Position numbers and translations under genes: made by a program. The notes under the pieces are model-generated. The model saw only the letters and a list, made by a program, of their open reading frames with translations. It had not been told where the DNA came from and made no database searches. A stretch of 64,000 bases of DNA. Origin: Acidimicrobiales bacterium. GTDB taxonomy: Bacteria; Actinomycetota; Acidimicrobiia; Acidimicrobiales; Aldehydirespiratoraceae. Below, one piece after another: positions 53,401 to 60,769 of the stretch. The stretch lies in contig JAWPML010000001.1 in assembly GCA_033344915.1 (NCBI GenBank), positions 2,228,369 through 2,292,368 of the forward strand, written 5' to 3'. How positions within the stretch are numbered: position 1 is the stretch's first letter; every line of letters starts with the position of its first letter.

Positions 53401-53931
53401 GGCGCGATCCTTGCGCTTGCGGTACTTGAGGACGCCGGCCGCCTCCTCGATGATCGCCCGACGCTCCTCGGGGCGTGCGTTCAGCACGGCATCGATCTGG
53501 CCCTGGGACACGATCACGTGCTGCTGGCGACCCACGCCTCCGTCACTGAGCAGCTCGGTGATGTCGAGCAGGCGGCACGGCACGCCGTTGATCGCGTATT
53601 CACTGTCGCCGGAACGGAAGAGCGTGCGGGTGATCGTCACCTCGTTGAACTCGACCGGCAGCATCCCGGAGTGGTTGTCGATCGTGAGGGCGACCTCGGC
53701 GCGACCGAGCGCGGCCTTGCCGGTCGTGCCCGCGAAGATGACGTCGTCCATCTTCCCGGAGCGGACCGCGGTCGGCGCCTGGGCACCGAGCACCCAGGCA
53801 ATGGCGTCGACCACGTTGGACTTGCCCGAACCGTTGGGGCCGACGACGACGGTGACCCCCGGCTCGAGGTCGATCGACGTGGTGTCGGCGAAGGACTTGA
53901 AGCCCTTCAGCGTGAGGTTCTTGAGATGCAT
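50458..53931 (-). CDS. smc: Chromosome segregation protein SMC
   Basis: This 1157-residue ATPase has the SMC layout: N-terminal head with Walker A (VVGPNGSGKSN), coiled coil, hinge at about residues 500-640 (VDGVLGTVLDLVEVDGGW), return coiled coil, and C-terminal head with the ABC signature LSLLSGGERTLTALAFLF and Walker B FYVMDEVEAALDD. It organises and separates chromosomes with ScpA/ScpB. ATG 53931 gives MHLKNLTLKGFKSFAD, the family N-terminus; a TTG 18 bases upstream is less likely. The Fpg-like gene lies 182 bases upstream. Confidence 0.96.
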   Translation of the reverse strand: MHLKNLTLKGFKSFADTTSIDLEPGVTVVVGPNGSGKSNVVDAIAWVLGAQAPTAVRSGKMDDVIFAGTTGKAALGRAEVALTIDNHSGMLPVEFNEVTITRTLFRSGDSEYAINGVPCRLLDITELLSDGGVGRQQHVIVSQGQIDAVLNARPEERRAIIEEAAGVLKYRKRKDRAERRLTASDADLTRVKDLMREVRRQLRPLEKQAEAARRHGDLVGELTALRIHLAGREIDDLRVRLQTVSELRSTRGEREGTTKAELARLSAAVSADEQQLAEHGGDDLGDTLVRLESMRERARGLSAVIAERRRGVDRERAAFTDRGVIANLEAEAARSRDDLGRVEAELAALAPDTARLAETERRLAADRERFQEEWGDGVPVPSGQAAEVRGELGALKASIERGSSEVDRLQARLTELDERRTALERDAAQRRSELGALQDEEEPLVAALEAAESARLSAEDELAAAQAAQADAEADHHRWSARAEALALALDEARDAAGAAQLTDVDGVLGTVLDLVEVDGGWEQAFESAIGDALGAVVVRDPQTARAALDLLSAGDSTGAVLALGAEPRTATAGGDTIRARVRGTQPGVDALLDALIGHVGVVDGDWRAAADAVVADPGRTVVTRDGDRFGPDGWRLGTGASGATGAALTEAEERSAATQAICESRDRDVSAAREALDGRRRAAAELAARLDGIDGGLTAAADALQRIEADRRDVATEADALQGRFDELAARVERESSRVDELETSLPLLEADETESLEKGRRLAADRSDIEARAAEVGSLRTDIEVRAAGLEERRTFLTARLAEIDERLERDAVERAEAGEQRENLERKALVLEQLAASVAVRSAVVDERLEDVRDRRRQQSEAAQQVTRRLDDLRRSRAEAEKQLENLRVQSARAEVEEAELRTKLQVAVDRLREEHDLAPDVAVSAPCPPLDEGVEAAARAAQLESELEIMGPVNPLALEEYQALQERHTFLQGQLDDIRGTRRELSKVIASIDEEIVTVFASAFADVAVNFQHLFETLFPGGQGSIALTTPDDLLNTGIEISARPSGKNVRKLSLLSGGERTLTALAFLFAVFRSRPSPFYVMDEVEAALDDVNLHRFLSLVEEFRADAQLLLVSHQKRTMEAADCLYGVSMKPGGSSRVVSEKVVSATADVA

Positions 53932-54015
53932 CGGGAACGACGGTAGCAACCCGAATTACATCTGTGTAGTCCTCCCCCTGTGGAAACCCTGTGGATACCA
54001 GAATCCCCCACCCGG

Positions 54016-54088
54016 AATCTCTGGTCACGAAAGGGTCGAACTCGGCCGTTTCGAGGCCCGCAGAGCGACCCTTTCGTGACCAGAGATT
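54016..54088. repeat. 23-bp perfect inverted repeat between the Fpg-like gene and smc
   Basis: Bases 54016-54038 are exactly complementary in reverse to 54066-54088, 23 bp without a mismatch, around a 27-base loop. The arms contain CTGGTCACGAAAGGGTCG. The element lies 26 bases after the Fpg-like stop and 85 bases upstream of the smc start. It may end the rnc operon or be part of the smc leader. The arm length is far more than a usual terminator stem. The rest of this 182-base gap holds TGTGGAAAC and TGTGGATAC, weak DnaA-box-like words. Confidence 0.75.
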
Positions 54089-54113
54089 GCAGAACAGGAA
54101 GAAAGAGAGGGCG

Positions 54114-54947
54114 TCAGACCTGGGTGTCGCAGTAGTAGGTCCAGCTGCCGCCGAACTTCACGCGCTGGATGGGGAGGCGACTGCGGCCGCTGAGTTGGCC
54201 GTGCTTGCCCCAGACCTCGAGGTGCTCGGCGTATTCGCCGGGCTGGCCGAACGGGTCGATGAACGGCCGGCTCTCGACGGACGTGCCGCGGTACTTGATC
54301 GCATCGTGCAGGGTCCCCACGACAGCGCGGTGGAGCCGACGGATCTCCTGGCTCGACAGCGAGTCGCTCAGACGATCGTGGCGCAGACCGGCGTGGTACA
54401 GGATCTCGTCGGCGTAGATGTCGTCGATGCCCACGACGAAGGACGAGTCGGTCAGCAGCGTCTTGAGCTTCGTCTGATGCTGCAACAGCGAACGGCCGAA
54501 CGCCGTCCACGACACCGGCTCGTCGACCGGGTCGAGACCGTAGCCGTCCAGCTCGGGCAGCTCGTCGGCGAGCGCGTCGGTGTCCACGACGAACGCCTGG
54601 GCGCTGTTGCCCGAGTCCAGCAGCCGGAGCTGGCCGTGCTGGGTGAAGGTGATGACGATCTCGGTGTCGCTCTCGACGGCGTCCTTGTTGGCGTTGCGTC
54701 GCAGCGAGCCGGTGGACCCGAGGTCCACGACCAGCGTGGAGTCGCCGTCGAGCACGATGGTGATGTACAGACCCTTGCGCTCGACGCCGAGGATCTTCAT
54801 CCCCTCGAGCTGGGAGGTGAAGGCCTTGCGGTTCTTGTAGCGACCGAGCGTCTTCATGCTCATCGCCTCGGCCTCCTTCACCTTCTTGCCGACGAGGTCA
54901 CGATCCAGATCACGTTTGACCGTCTCGACTTCGGGGATCTCAAACAT
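54114..54947 (-). CDS. Degenerate Fpg/Nei-family protein (DNA glycosylase-like)
   Basis: This 277-residue protein aligns along its length with MutM/Fpg and keeps its place between rnc and smc. Key residues are changed. The N-terminus is MFEIPEVE, so the catalytic proline 2 is Phe, though Glu3 and Glu6 remain. The lysine of the GKY-type loop is Leu (ERKGLYI). The zinc finger region (VWGKHGQLSGRSRL, YYCDTQV) keeps one of four cysteines. ATG 54947 has GGAG 8 bases upstream and overlaps the rnc stop. Normal 8-oxoguanine glycosylase/lyase activity is doubtful. DNA binding (GIDDIYADEILYHAGL is kept) remains likely. Confidence 0.8.
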   Translation of the reverse strand: MFEIPEVETVKRDLDRDLVGKKVKEAEAMSMKTLGRYKNRKAFTSQLEGMKILGVERKGLYITIVLDGDSTLVVDLGSTGSLRRNANKDAVESDTEIVITFTQHGQLRLLDSGNSAQAFVVDTDALADELPELDGYGLDPVDEPVSWTAFGRSLLQHQTKLKTLLTDSSFVVGIDDIYADEILYHAGLRHDRLSDSLSSQEIRRLHRAVVGTLHDAIKYRGTSVESRPFIDPFGQPGEYAEHLEVWGKHGQLSGRSRLPIQRVKFGGSWTYYCDTQV

Positions 54948-55650
54948 CGGATGCTCCATCCTCAGCCGAGTGCGCGTCCCATGCGGCACGGGCGGCACGT
55001 TGTTCGGCTTCTTTCTTGGACGAACCGTCGCCGGTTCCTCGCACCACGCCGCCGATGGCGACCGTGGCTTCGAACTTCTTCAGGTGATCGGGTCCGCTCT
55101 CGGTGATCTCATAGGCGGGCGGACCTTCGCCGTCAGCGGCGGCGAGTTCCTGGAGACGGGTCTTGTAGTCGCGCGCGCCCGGCCGCGACGCGGCCTCGGC
55201 GATGCGATCGTCGAGCTGGTCGAGCACGAGCGTCCGCGCCGGCTCGATACCGCCGTCGAGATAGACGGCGCCGATCACGGCTTCGACGGCGTCGGCCAGG
55301 ATCGACGATTTCTCACGACCACCGGACGCGGCCTCGCCCTTGCCCAGCTTCAGATGCTCACCGAGGTCGAGCGCATGGCCGACGTCGGCGAGTGTCGCCG
55401 CGCTCACGACCGCCGCCCGGGTCTTGGCGAGTTGGCCTTCGGGCTCGTCGGGAAATGTCGCGTAGAGATGCTCGGTGACGACCACGCCGAGAACGGCGTC
55501 GCCGAGGAACTCGAGCCGCTCGTTCGACTGTTCACCCTCGTGCTCGGCACACCACGATCGGTGAGCGAGTGCGACCTGGAGCAACTCAGGGTCGCGGAAG
55601 CGATACGCAAGGCGCTCCTCGAGCGCAACTGCGGTGGACGGGGAGGCCAG
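54940..55650 (-). CDS. rnc: Ribonuclease III
   Basis: This protein of about 236 residues has the RNase III signature NERLEFLGDAVLG, the second acidic site DAVEAVIGAVYLDGG and a C-terminal dsRNA-binding domain (DYKTRLQELAAADG, GSSKKEAEQRAARAAWDAH). It processes rRNA and structured mRNAs. The conserved first helix (EERLAYRFRDPELLQVAL) lies upstream of the first TTG codon (55584), and no ATG, GTG or TTG is in frame before a stop. CTG 55650, four bases after the acpP stop and with GAGG just upstream, is the likely start. Confidence 0.88.
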   Translation of the reverse strand: MASPSTAVALEERLAYRFRDPELLQVALAHRSWCAEHEGEQSNERLEFLGDAVLGVVVTEHLYATFPDEPEGQLAKTRAAVVSAATLADVGHALDLGEHLKLGKGEAASGGREKSSILADAVEAVIGAVYLDGGIEPARTLVLDQLDDRIAEAASRPGARDYKTRLQELAAADGEGPPAYEITESGPDHLKKFEATVAIGGVVRGTGDGSSKKEAEQRAARAAWDAHSAEDGASDV

Positions 55651-55654
55651 TGCC

Positions 55655-55945
55655 TCAACCCAACTTGGCGATCACGTAGTCGACCGCGTCGCGCACCGTG
55701 CGAAGGTCCTCGAGGTCCTCGTCGTCGATGCGAAACCCGGACGCCCGCTCGGCGAGCTCTTCTTCGAGCGCTTCGACCAGCTCGATCAACGCGAGGGAGT
55801 CCGCGTCGAGATCGTCGGCGAACGCGTCGCCTTCGTTGATGGACGAGGGCTCGATCTCCAGGATGTCGGCGAGCTGCTCCTTGACGATCGTCAGGACCTC
55901 GTCACGACCGATCGGACCCTGTTCGACATGCGTTTCTGCGGGCAC
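55655..55945 (-). CDS. acpP: Acyl carrier protein
   Basis: This 96-residue acidic protein has the phosphopantetheine attachment serine at position 50 (DLDADSLALIELVEALEE). A 14-residue N-terminal extension precedes the usual four-helix domain, and an extra acidic loop (ERASGFRIDDEDLEDL) lies between helices III and IV. It carries fatty-acyl intermediates. Placed between plsX and rnc it is the standard fatty-acid ACP, distinct from the carrier domain in the Dlt-like operon. A 126-base gap upstream separates it from plsX; nothing distinctive is seen there. Confidence 0.92.
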   Translation of the reverse strand: MPAETHVEQGPIGRDEVLTIVKEQLADILEIEPSSINEGDAFADDLDADSLALIELVEALEEELAERASGFRIDDEDLEDLRTVRDAVDYVIAKLG

Positions 55946-56071
55946 TTCATCCCTCCGTGGATGCGCACGACTGACGACATCCGGTCCGGATGTCTGCTGG
56001 CACGCTGACCCTAGCGGCCGAGATCGCTTGTGCGCTTGTGAAGACCGATTTCCTGGGGCCTTGGACTGAAT

Positions 56072-57064
56072 TCAGTCCTGTGGACGAGCGGCCGCCGTCA
56101 GATGGTCGACCATCTCGACCTCGACCATCTCCGCCGCGACGCGGATCGCGTTGGTCATCGCGTCGGCCGAACTCGACCCGTGGGAGATCACACAGACGCC
56201 CTTCACGCCGAGCAGGAGGGCTCCACCCACGGAATCGGGGTGCAGCTCGGTCATCATGTCGCCGAGCACGCCACTCAGCGCCGCACCGGCAGCCCGGGTG
56301 TCATCGTCGGTGTCGATGCCGACCAGGAGCCGGCCGATCAGCGCCTTCATCGCCCCTTCGAGCGTCTTCAGCGTGACGTTGCCGGTGAACCCGTCGGTCA
56401 CGATCACGTCGACGTCGGTGGTCATCACGTCGCGACCCTCGACATTGCCGATCCAGTCCGCGCCGGCCACCGACGCCCAGCCCGGTTGGTCCAGGAGCTC
56501 GAAGCACTCCTTCACGAAGGGACTGCCCTTCCCGGCCTCTTCACCGATCGACAGCAGGCCGACCCGCGGACGCTCGATGCCGAAGCGATCGCGGGCGTAG
56601 ACGGCCCCCATCTGGGCGAACTCCACGAGCCACTCGGGCTTGCACTCGGCGTTGGCGCCGGCGTCGAGCAATGTGGTGGGCGTGCTGCCCGGAACGGGAA
56701 TCGGCGTGGCAATCGCAGGCCGGTTGATGCCCTTGATCCGGCCCATCCGCAACAGCGCGGACGCCATCGTGGCGCCGGTGTTCCCCGCCGAGACCATGGC
56801 GGAGGCATGACCGTCGCGCACTGCTTCGGCCGCGCGGACGAGCGAGGAGTCCTTCATCCGGCGGACACTCGAGCCGGGCTCGGCGTCCATCGCGATGACT
56901 TCGCTCGCCTCGATGATCTCCAGATCGCCCGTGTCGGTCAGATCGGCCGAACGACCGACCAGAACCACCGGGATGCCGAGCTCTTCCGCGGCGCGGCGGG
57001 CACCGGCGACGATCGCTCCCGGCGCATGGTCGCCGCCCATGGCGTCGACCGCGATGGGCAGCAT
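56072..57064 (-). CDS. plsX: Phosphate acyltransferase PlsX
   Basis: This 330-residue enzyme converts acyl-ACP to acyl-phosphate, the first step of phospholipid synthesis with PlsY. Signatures are IAVDAMGGDHAPGAIV, VSAGNTGATMASALL, LLDAGANAECKPEWL and VTDGFTGNVTLKTLEG. Length is typical. It starts 4 bases after the rpmF stop. The rpmF-plsX-acpP-rnc order is the classical bacterial arrangement. Confidence 0.95.
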   Translation of the reverse strand: MLPIAVDAMGGDHAPGAIVAGARRAAEELGIPVVLVGRSADLTDTGDLEIIEASEVIAMDAEPGSSVRRMKDSSLVRAAEAVRDGHASAMVSAGNTGATMASALLRMGRIKGINRPAIATPIPVPGSTPTTLLDAGANAECKPEWLVEFAQMGAVYARDRFGIERPRVGLLSIGEEAGKGSPFVKECFELLDQPGWASVAGADWIGNVEGRDVMTTDVDVIVTDGFTGNVTLKTLEGAMKALIGRLLVGIDTDDDTRAAGAALSGVLGDMMTELHPDSVGGALLLGVKGVCVISHGSSSADAMTNAIRVAAEMVEVEMVDHLTAAARPQD

Positions 57065-57068
57065 CGAC

Positions 57069-57248
57069 TCAGTCGACCTCGATGGCCTGACGGCCGGCGT
57101 ACCAACCGCAGTTGCCGCACGCCCGGTGAGGGCGCTTGGTGGAGCCGCAGCGATCGCAGGCGCTGCGAGCCGAGGCGCCGACGCGCCACGCGGACGCCTT
57201 GCGGCTGCGGCTCTTCGACTTCGACATCTTCTTCTTCGGGACAGCCAT
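57069..57248 (-). CDS. rpmF: 50S ribosomal protein L32
   Basis: This 59-residue protein was read directly from the sequence. It begins MAVPKKKMSKSKSRSRK and has the zinc-binding cysteines CDRC and CGNC, ending GRQAIEVD. It binds 23S rRNA near the exit region of the large subunit. Because all four cysteines are present it is the zinc-containing form. plsX follows after 4 bases. Upstream lies the anti-sigma gene instead of the usual DUF177 gene. Confidence 0.95.
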   Translation of the reverse strand: MAVPKKKMSKSKSRSRKASAWRVGASARSACDRCGSTKRPHRACGNCGWYAGRQAIEVD

Positions 57249-57325
57249 GGCGTTCCTGCTCTACGGGCCCAGCTGGGGCGTACTCGAACAGTGAAGGTTA
57301 TCGACGCCGGGTGTCGGCGCCACCC

Positions 57326-57922
57326 TCACTCCACGAGACCCTTCAGAACGACCCGACCCGAGCTCGTCGGGTCGGCCTCGTCCTGGATCGTGATGGTGAA
57401 GAGCGGGTAGTCCTCGATCGTCACGCCGGCCCACAGCTCGATCCGGCCGTCGCCGCCGCGGAGATGGAACGTGCCGGCGCTGACGCCCACGTCGGGCCCC
57501 GTCCGCAGCCACGCTTCGTAGTACTGCCCGGCGGGGGCCGGGGGCAGGCCGGACACGTCGAGGATCAGGCGCGTGCCCAGGGGCGTGGTGTCGATCTCGA
57601 CGAGCCCCTCGGCGCTCGGCGCCAGGTCCGTGGCGTCGAGGGCGAGCTCGATCTCGGGCGTCACGGTGTCGTCGCGCAGGAACGTGACGAGCAGTCCGGC
57701 GACGAGCACCACGACCGCGGCCCCCGCGAGCAGCGGCGTGACCCACCGGCGACGAGCGTCGACCGCGATGACGGGAGCCACGAGATCGCGCTCCTCCGCG
57801 ATGGCGGCCACGATCGCGTCCTCGACCGCCGGATCGAGTTCGTCCCACATGGACGGCTCGGCCAGGAACGCGGCGAGGTCGGCGTCGACGGGATCCTGGC
57901 TGTCGAACGAATCCTCGGTCAC
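57326..57922 (-). CDS. Anti-sigma factor (RskA C-terminal domain type)
   Basis: This 198-residue protein has a cytoplasmic N-terminus of about 60 residues without the zinc anti-sigma HxxxCxxC motif, one membrane helix (VTPLLAGAAVVVLVAGLLVTFL) and an outside domain resembling anti-sigma-K (RskA) C-terminal domains (GQYYEAWLRTGPDVGVSAGTF). It should hold the ECF sigma factor until an outside signal leads to release. The GTG start at 57922 overlaps the sigma stop by 4 bases and has AGGAG 5 bases upstream. Confidence 0.85.
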   Translation of the reverse strand: MTEDSFDSQDPVDADLAAFLAEPSMWDELDPAVEDAIVAAIAEERDLVAPVIAVDARRRWVTPLLAGAAVVVLVAGLLVTFLRDDTVTPEIELALDATDLAPSAEGLVEIDTTPLGTRLILDVSGLPPAPAGQYYEAWLRTGPDVGVSAGTFHLRGGDGRIELWAGVTIEDYPLFTITIQDEADPTSSGRVVLKGLVE

Positions 57923-58497
57923 GGTTTCTCCTCGCTCTGCTCTACGTCTCCGGCGTCCGTTCGGTTCGCGAGATGCCCGAGCGCGGCGGCAAGCCGCGCG
58001 TGGGCACGCGCCGAGCGGGACTTCACGGTGCCGACCGGGATCTCGAGGCGTTCGGCGATCTCGGGGTGCGAGAGGCCGGCGAGGTGGCTCAGGCGTACGA
58101 CCTCGCGTTCGGCCGCCGGTAGCCCGTCCAGGGCGCGCCGCACCTCGTGGATCTCCCACGTCCGCTCGAAGGACATCGTGGTCACTGCGGCATCGGTCTC
58201 CGGTTCGTGATCACCGCGCGTCGGCTGCATCTCGCGCCGTAGGACGTCGACCGCTGTGCGCCGGGCGATCGTGTACAGCCAGGGCGCCAGATCGCGGGTG
58301 TCGTCGAAGGTGGCCGCCGCCCGCCACGCCTTCACGAACGTCTGTTGCACGATCTCCGCCACGAGCTCGGCATCACCCGTCATCGACCGGGCGACGGTCT
58401 GCACCGGTCCGCCGTAATGACGGAAGACGGCGCGCACCGCGTCGTCGTCGCCGGTACGGAACCGAGCGACGAGATCGGAGGAGAGGGGCTCGGGCAT
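57919..58497 (-). CDS. ECF-type RNA polymerase sigma factor
   Basis: This 192-residue protein has sigma region 2 (YGGPVQTVARSMTGD, DLAPWLYTIARRTAVDVLR) and region 4 (LPAAEREVVRLSHLAGLSHP, VGTVKSRSARAHARL). It lacks regions 1 and 3, as expected for extracytoplasmic-function sigma factors, and resembles the SigK group by its RskA-type partner. It is divergent from a three-gene plus-strand set (membrane protein, cupredoxin, lipoprotein), which is probably its regulon. The 98-base divergent gap must hold both promoters; I could not assign a convincing -35/-10 pair. Confidence 0.92.
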   Translation of the reverse strand: MPEPLSSDLVARFRTGDDDAVRAVFRHYGGPVQTVARSMTGDAELVAEIVQQTFVKAWRAAATFDDTRDLAPWLYTIARRTAVDVLRREMQPTRGDHEPETDAAVTTMSFERTWEIHEVRRALDGLPAAEREVVRLSHLAGLSHPEIAERLEIPVGTVKSRSARAHARLAAALGHLANRTDAGDVEQSEEKP

Positions 58498-58595
58498 CGC
58501 CGCACGATGATCGCGCGAAAAATCCGACGTCGGCGCGAACCGCGGCACGGGGTCGCCCGTACAGGTCCCCGAACGACCCAAACCTGGAGGCGACC

Positions 58596-59180
58596 GTGAC
58601 GACCACGGCAACCGAAACGAATCCGACCGCGATCGGGCCGGCACCCCACGCGGCAGCGCTTCTCGTCGCCGCGGCGATCGGTGGTGCCGTCGCGATCAGC
58701 CTCGGCGTCTACGGGAGCGTCCACGACGGCACGGGCCAGACGATCTGGCAGTTCGGGTTCCCCACGATGCTGTCGATGAAGGCGTGGTTCACCACCGCCG
58801 CGGCGGTCCTGGCCCTCGCCCAGGGCACGACCGCCCTCTGGATGTGGAGCCGCCTCCCCGGCGCGGGCCCGGCCCCGGCCTGGGCATCGGCGGCGCATCG
58901 CTGGCTCGGGACCGTCGCGTTCCTCTGCACACTGCCGGTCGCCTACCACTGCCTGTGGGCCCTCGGGTTTCGCACCACCGACACCCGAGTCGTCGCCCAT
59001 TCGATCCTCGGCTGCGCGTTCTTCGGCGCCTTCACCACGAAGATGCTCGTCCTGCACTCCCGCCGGATGCCGGCGTGGGCACTGCCGGGCGCCGGCGCCC
59101 TGCTCGTCGTCCTCCTCGCCGCCATCTGGACGACGTCGTCGCTGTGGTTCTTCACGACCATCGGTTTCCCCGGCGTCTGA
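58596..59180 (+). CDS. Four-helix membrane protein (DUF6529-like)
   Basis: This 194-residue protein has four to five membrane helices. Histidines near helix ends, as in VAYHCLWALGF, VAHSILGCAFF and LVLHSRRMP, recall cytochrome b561-type haem sites, though haem binding is not shown. The GTG start at 58596 has GGAGG 5 bases upstream. It is the first gene divergent from the ECF sigma factor and is followed by the cupredoxin. The family name is from memory and should be checked. Confidence 0.65.
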   Translation: MTTTATETNPTAIGPAPHAAALLVAAAIGGAVAISLGVYGSVHDGTGQTIWQFGFPTMLSMKAWFTTAAAVLALAQGTTALWMWSRLPGAGPAPAWASAAHRWLGTVAFLCTLPVAYHCLWALGFRTTDTRVVAHSILGCAFFGAFTTKMLVLHSRRMPAWALPGAGALLVVLLAAIWTTSSLWFFTTIGFPGV

Positions 59181-59226
59181 TCCCCCCATGCCCATCTCCA
59201 CCCTCCCCTGGCGAAAGGAACACACC

Positions 59227-59592
59227 ATGCGCGCCCGTCCCTCCCTCCCCCTGACGATCTGCCTGCTGGCCGCCGCGGTCGCGGTCCTCGGCCTCCTGCG
59301 TCCCGGCGACCGGCCCCCGGCGGCCGACGCCGTGTCCGACACGGCCGGCGACGCAGTCGACATCGCCGGGTTCGCGTTCAGCCCGCTGCCGGCAAGGAGC
59401 GGCGGCACGACGATCGAGGTCACGAACAGCGACGGCGCCGCCCACACCCTCACCGCCCGCGACGGTTCGTTCGACACCGGCCTGCTGAGCGGGGGCGACC
59501 GCGCCACCTTCACCGCACCGCTCGCCCCCGGCACCTACGAGTTCTTCTGTGAACTTCACCCGTCCATGACGGGCACCTTGACCGTCGGCTGA
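59227..59592 (+). CDS. Exported cupredoxin (plastocyanin-like copper protein)
   Basis: This 121-residue protein has a signal peptide (LPLTICLLAAAVAVLGLL) and one cupredoxin domain. The type 1 copper ligands are visible: His in GAAHTLTA, then Cys, His and Met in FFCELHPSM. It is an electron carrier or copper-binding protein outside the membrane. ATG 59227 was chosen over ATG 59188 because AAAGGAA lies about 8 bases upstream and the signal peptide then starts correctly. It is flanked by the membrane protein and the lipoprotein, all in one direction. Confidence 0.88.
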   Translation: MRARPSLPLTICLLAAAVAVLGLLRPGDRPPAADAVSDTAGDAVDIAGFAFSPLPARSGGTTIEVTNSDGAAHTLTARDGSFDTGLLSGGDRATFTAPLAPGTYEFFCELHPSMTGTLTVG

Positions 59593-59636
59593 TGGACCAG
59601 CCGAGGACCCCGATCCACCCAACCAGGAGAAGACCC

Positions 59637-60233
59637 ATGACCACCCCCACCCGGCGCGCCCGCGCCCGACTCCTCGCCCTCCTCGCGGCGATCGCCCTCG
59701 TGCTCGCCGCCTGCGGTGACGACACCGAGACCTCGGACCCGACACCGGACCCCGGCGCCGGAACATCCGATGACGGCGACGGCGGCACCCCCGATGCCGA
59801 TCCGCCCGCCGATCTCACGACGGACGACGTGCTCGTCGCACTGGCCGCCAGCGGACTGGGCGACATCCTCGTCGACGGCGCCGGGCTGAGCCTCTACGGC
59901 TTCACGAACGACGTCGACGGCGTGCCCGCCTGCTACGACGCCTGCGCCGACGCATGGCCGCCGATCGTCGTGGACGGCGCGCTCGACGACGGCGCGCTCG
60001 GCGCCGGTCTGGACGCGGCGGTCTTCTCGACGGTCGAACGGACGGACGGCACCAACCAGCTGGTAGCCGGCAACTGGCCCCTGTACCTCTTCGCCGGCGA
60101 CGGCGCTCCGGGCGACGTCAACGGCCAGGGTTCCGGCGACGTCTGGTTCCTCGCTGCGCCCGACGGATCACTCATCGGCCGTGACGCGCCGGCCGGCGAC
60201 GATGCCGCCGCGGTGCCCGCCAACGACTACTGA
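59637..60233 (+). CDS. Lipoprotein with Yx(F/W/Y)xxD repeats (COG4315-like)
   Basis: This 198-residue protein has a lipobox (LALVLAACGDD) and an acidic linker. Two repeat-type motifs follow, LYGFTNDVDGVPACYDACAD with AWPP and LYLFAGDGAPGDVNGQG, typical of the secreted repeat proteins of COG4315. Their role is unknown, but they often lie next to cupredoxins and ECF sigma/RskA pairs, as here. ATG 59637 has AGGAGA 8 bases upstream. The last 7 bases overlap the convergent DUF177 gene. Confidence 0.85.
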   Translation: MTTPTRRARARLLALLAAIALVLAACGDDTETSDPTPDPGAGTSDDGDGGTPDADPPADLTTDDVLVALAASGLGDILVDGAGLSLYGFTNDVDGVPACYDACADAWPPIVVDGALDDGALGAGLDAAVFSTVERTDGTNQLVAGNWPLYLFAGDGAPGDVNGQGSGDVWFLAAPDGSLIGRDAPAGDDAAAVPANDY

Positions 60234-60769
60234 TCCCCGTCGTCGAAGCGCAGTTCGTCGAGGGCCGCCCACCGGGGATCCGGGGGCGGCTCCTCGGCGA
60301 CCAGGTCGACGTCGGCCTCGACGTTCGCCGGGAAGCGCTCCGGTTCGGGTCCCTCGCAGTCCTCCCCGCACAGCGGGACGAGCGGGAGCGCGAGCAGGGC
60401 GCTCTCGCGGATCACGGGCGCGAGATCGATGCGTTCGTCCTCGATCGGCCAGGTCTCGCCTTCGGTAGGTTGGCGCTCGAAGATCTCCCGTACCTCGATC
60501 TCCAGCGGCCGCTCGATCGGATCGAGACAGCGTCGACAGGGCCCCGTCCAGCGGCCCCGGAGGTAACCCGTCGCGCTGACACCCTCGGTCACGGCCTCGA
60601 TCACGAGGTCGACATCGATCCGGCCGTCCACCACCGAGAACTCGCCGGCAACGAGATCCGGGAACCGGGTCGCCGCGACGAAGGGGCGGCGGGTCCCCGT
60701 GTGCCGCCGTACCTCGACGGTGTCGACGATCAGCTGGCTTGGCGGAGTGATGCGCGGCGACTCGGCCAC
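60227..60769 (-). CDS. DUF177 (YceD) family protein
   Basis: This 180-residue protein has the YceD pattern: VSATGYLRGRWTGPCRRCLDPI with its CxxC, an acidic middle, and a second cysteine pair in PLCGEDCEG. YceD proteins are linked with 23S rRNA and normally lie directly upstream of rpmF. Here a sigma/cupredoxin cluster of about 3 kb separates them. The GTG start shares one base with the stop codon of the SepIVA-like gene. Confidence 0.88.
   Translation of the reverse strand: MAESPRITPPSQLIVDTVEVRRHTGTRRPFVAATRFPDLVAGEFSVVDGRIDVDLVIEAVTEGVSATGYLRGRWTGPCRRCLDPIERPLEIEVREIFERQPTEGETWPIEDERIDLAPVIRESALLALPLVPLCGEDCEGPEPERFPANVEADVDLVAEEPPPDPRWAALDELRFDDGDQ

Noticed and set aside
50338-53946. A 1202-residue open frame on the plus strand opposite smc
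   Set aside because: It is the antisense shadow of smc in GC-rich DNA: highly biased composition, no recognisable domain, while the minus strand gives an intact SMC protein.
53979-53999. Two DnaA-box-like words (TGTGGAAAC, TGTGGATAC) upstream of smc
   Set aside because: Both deviate from the consensus and stand alone. They may be relevant to smc control but cannot be supported as a functional site.
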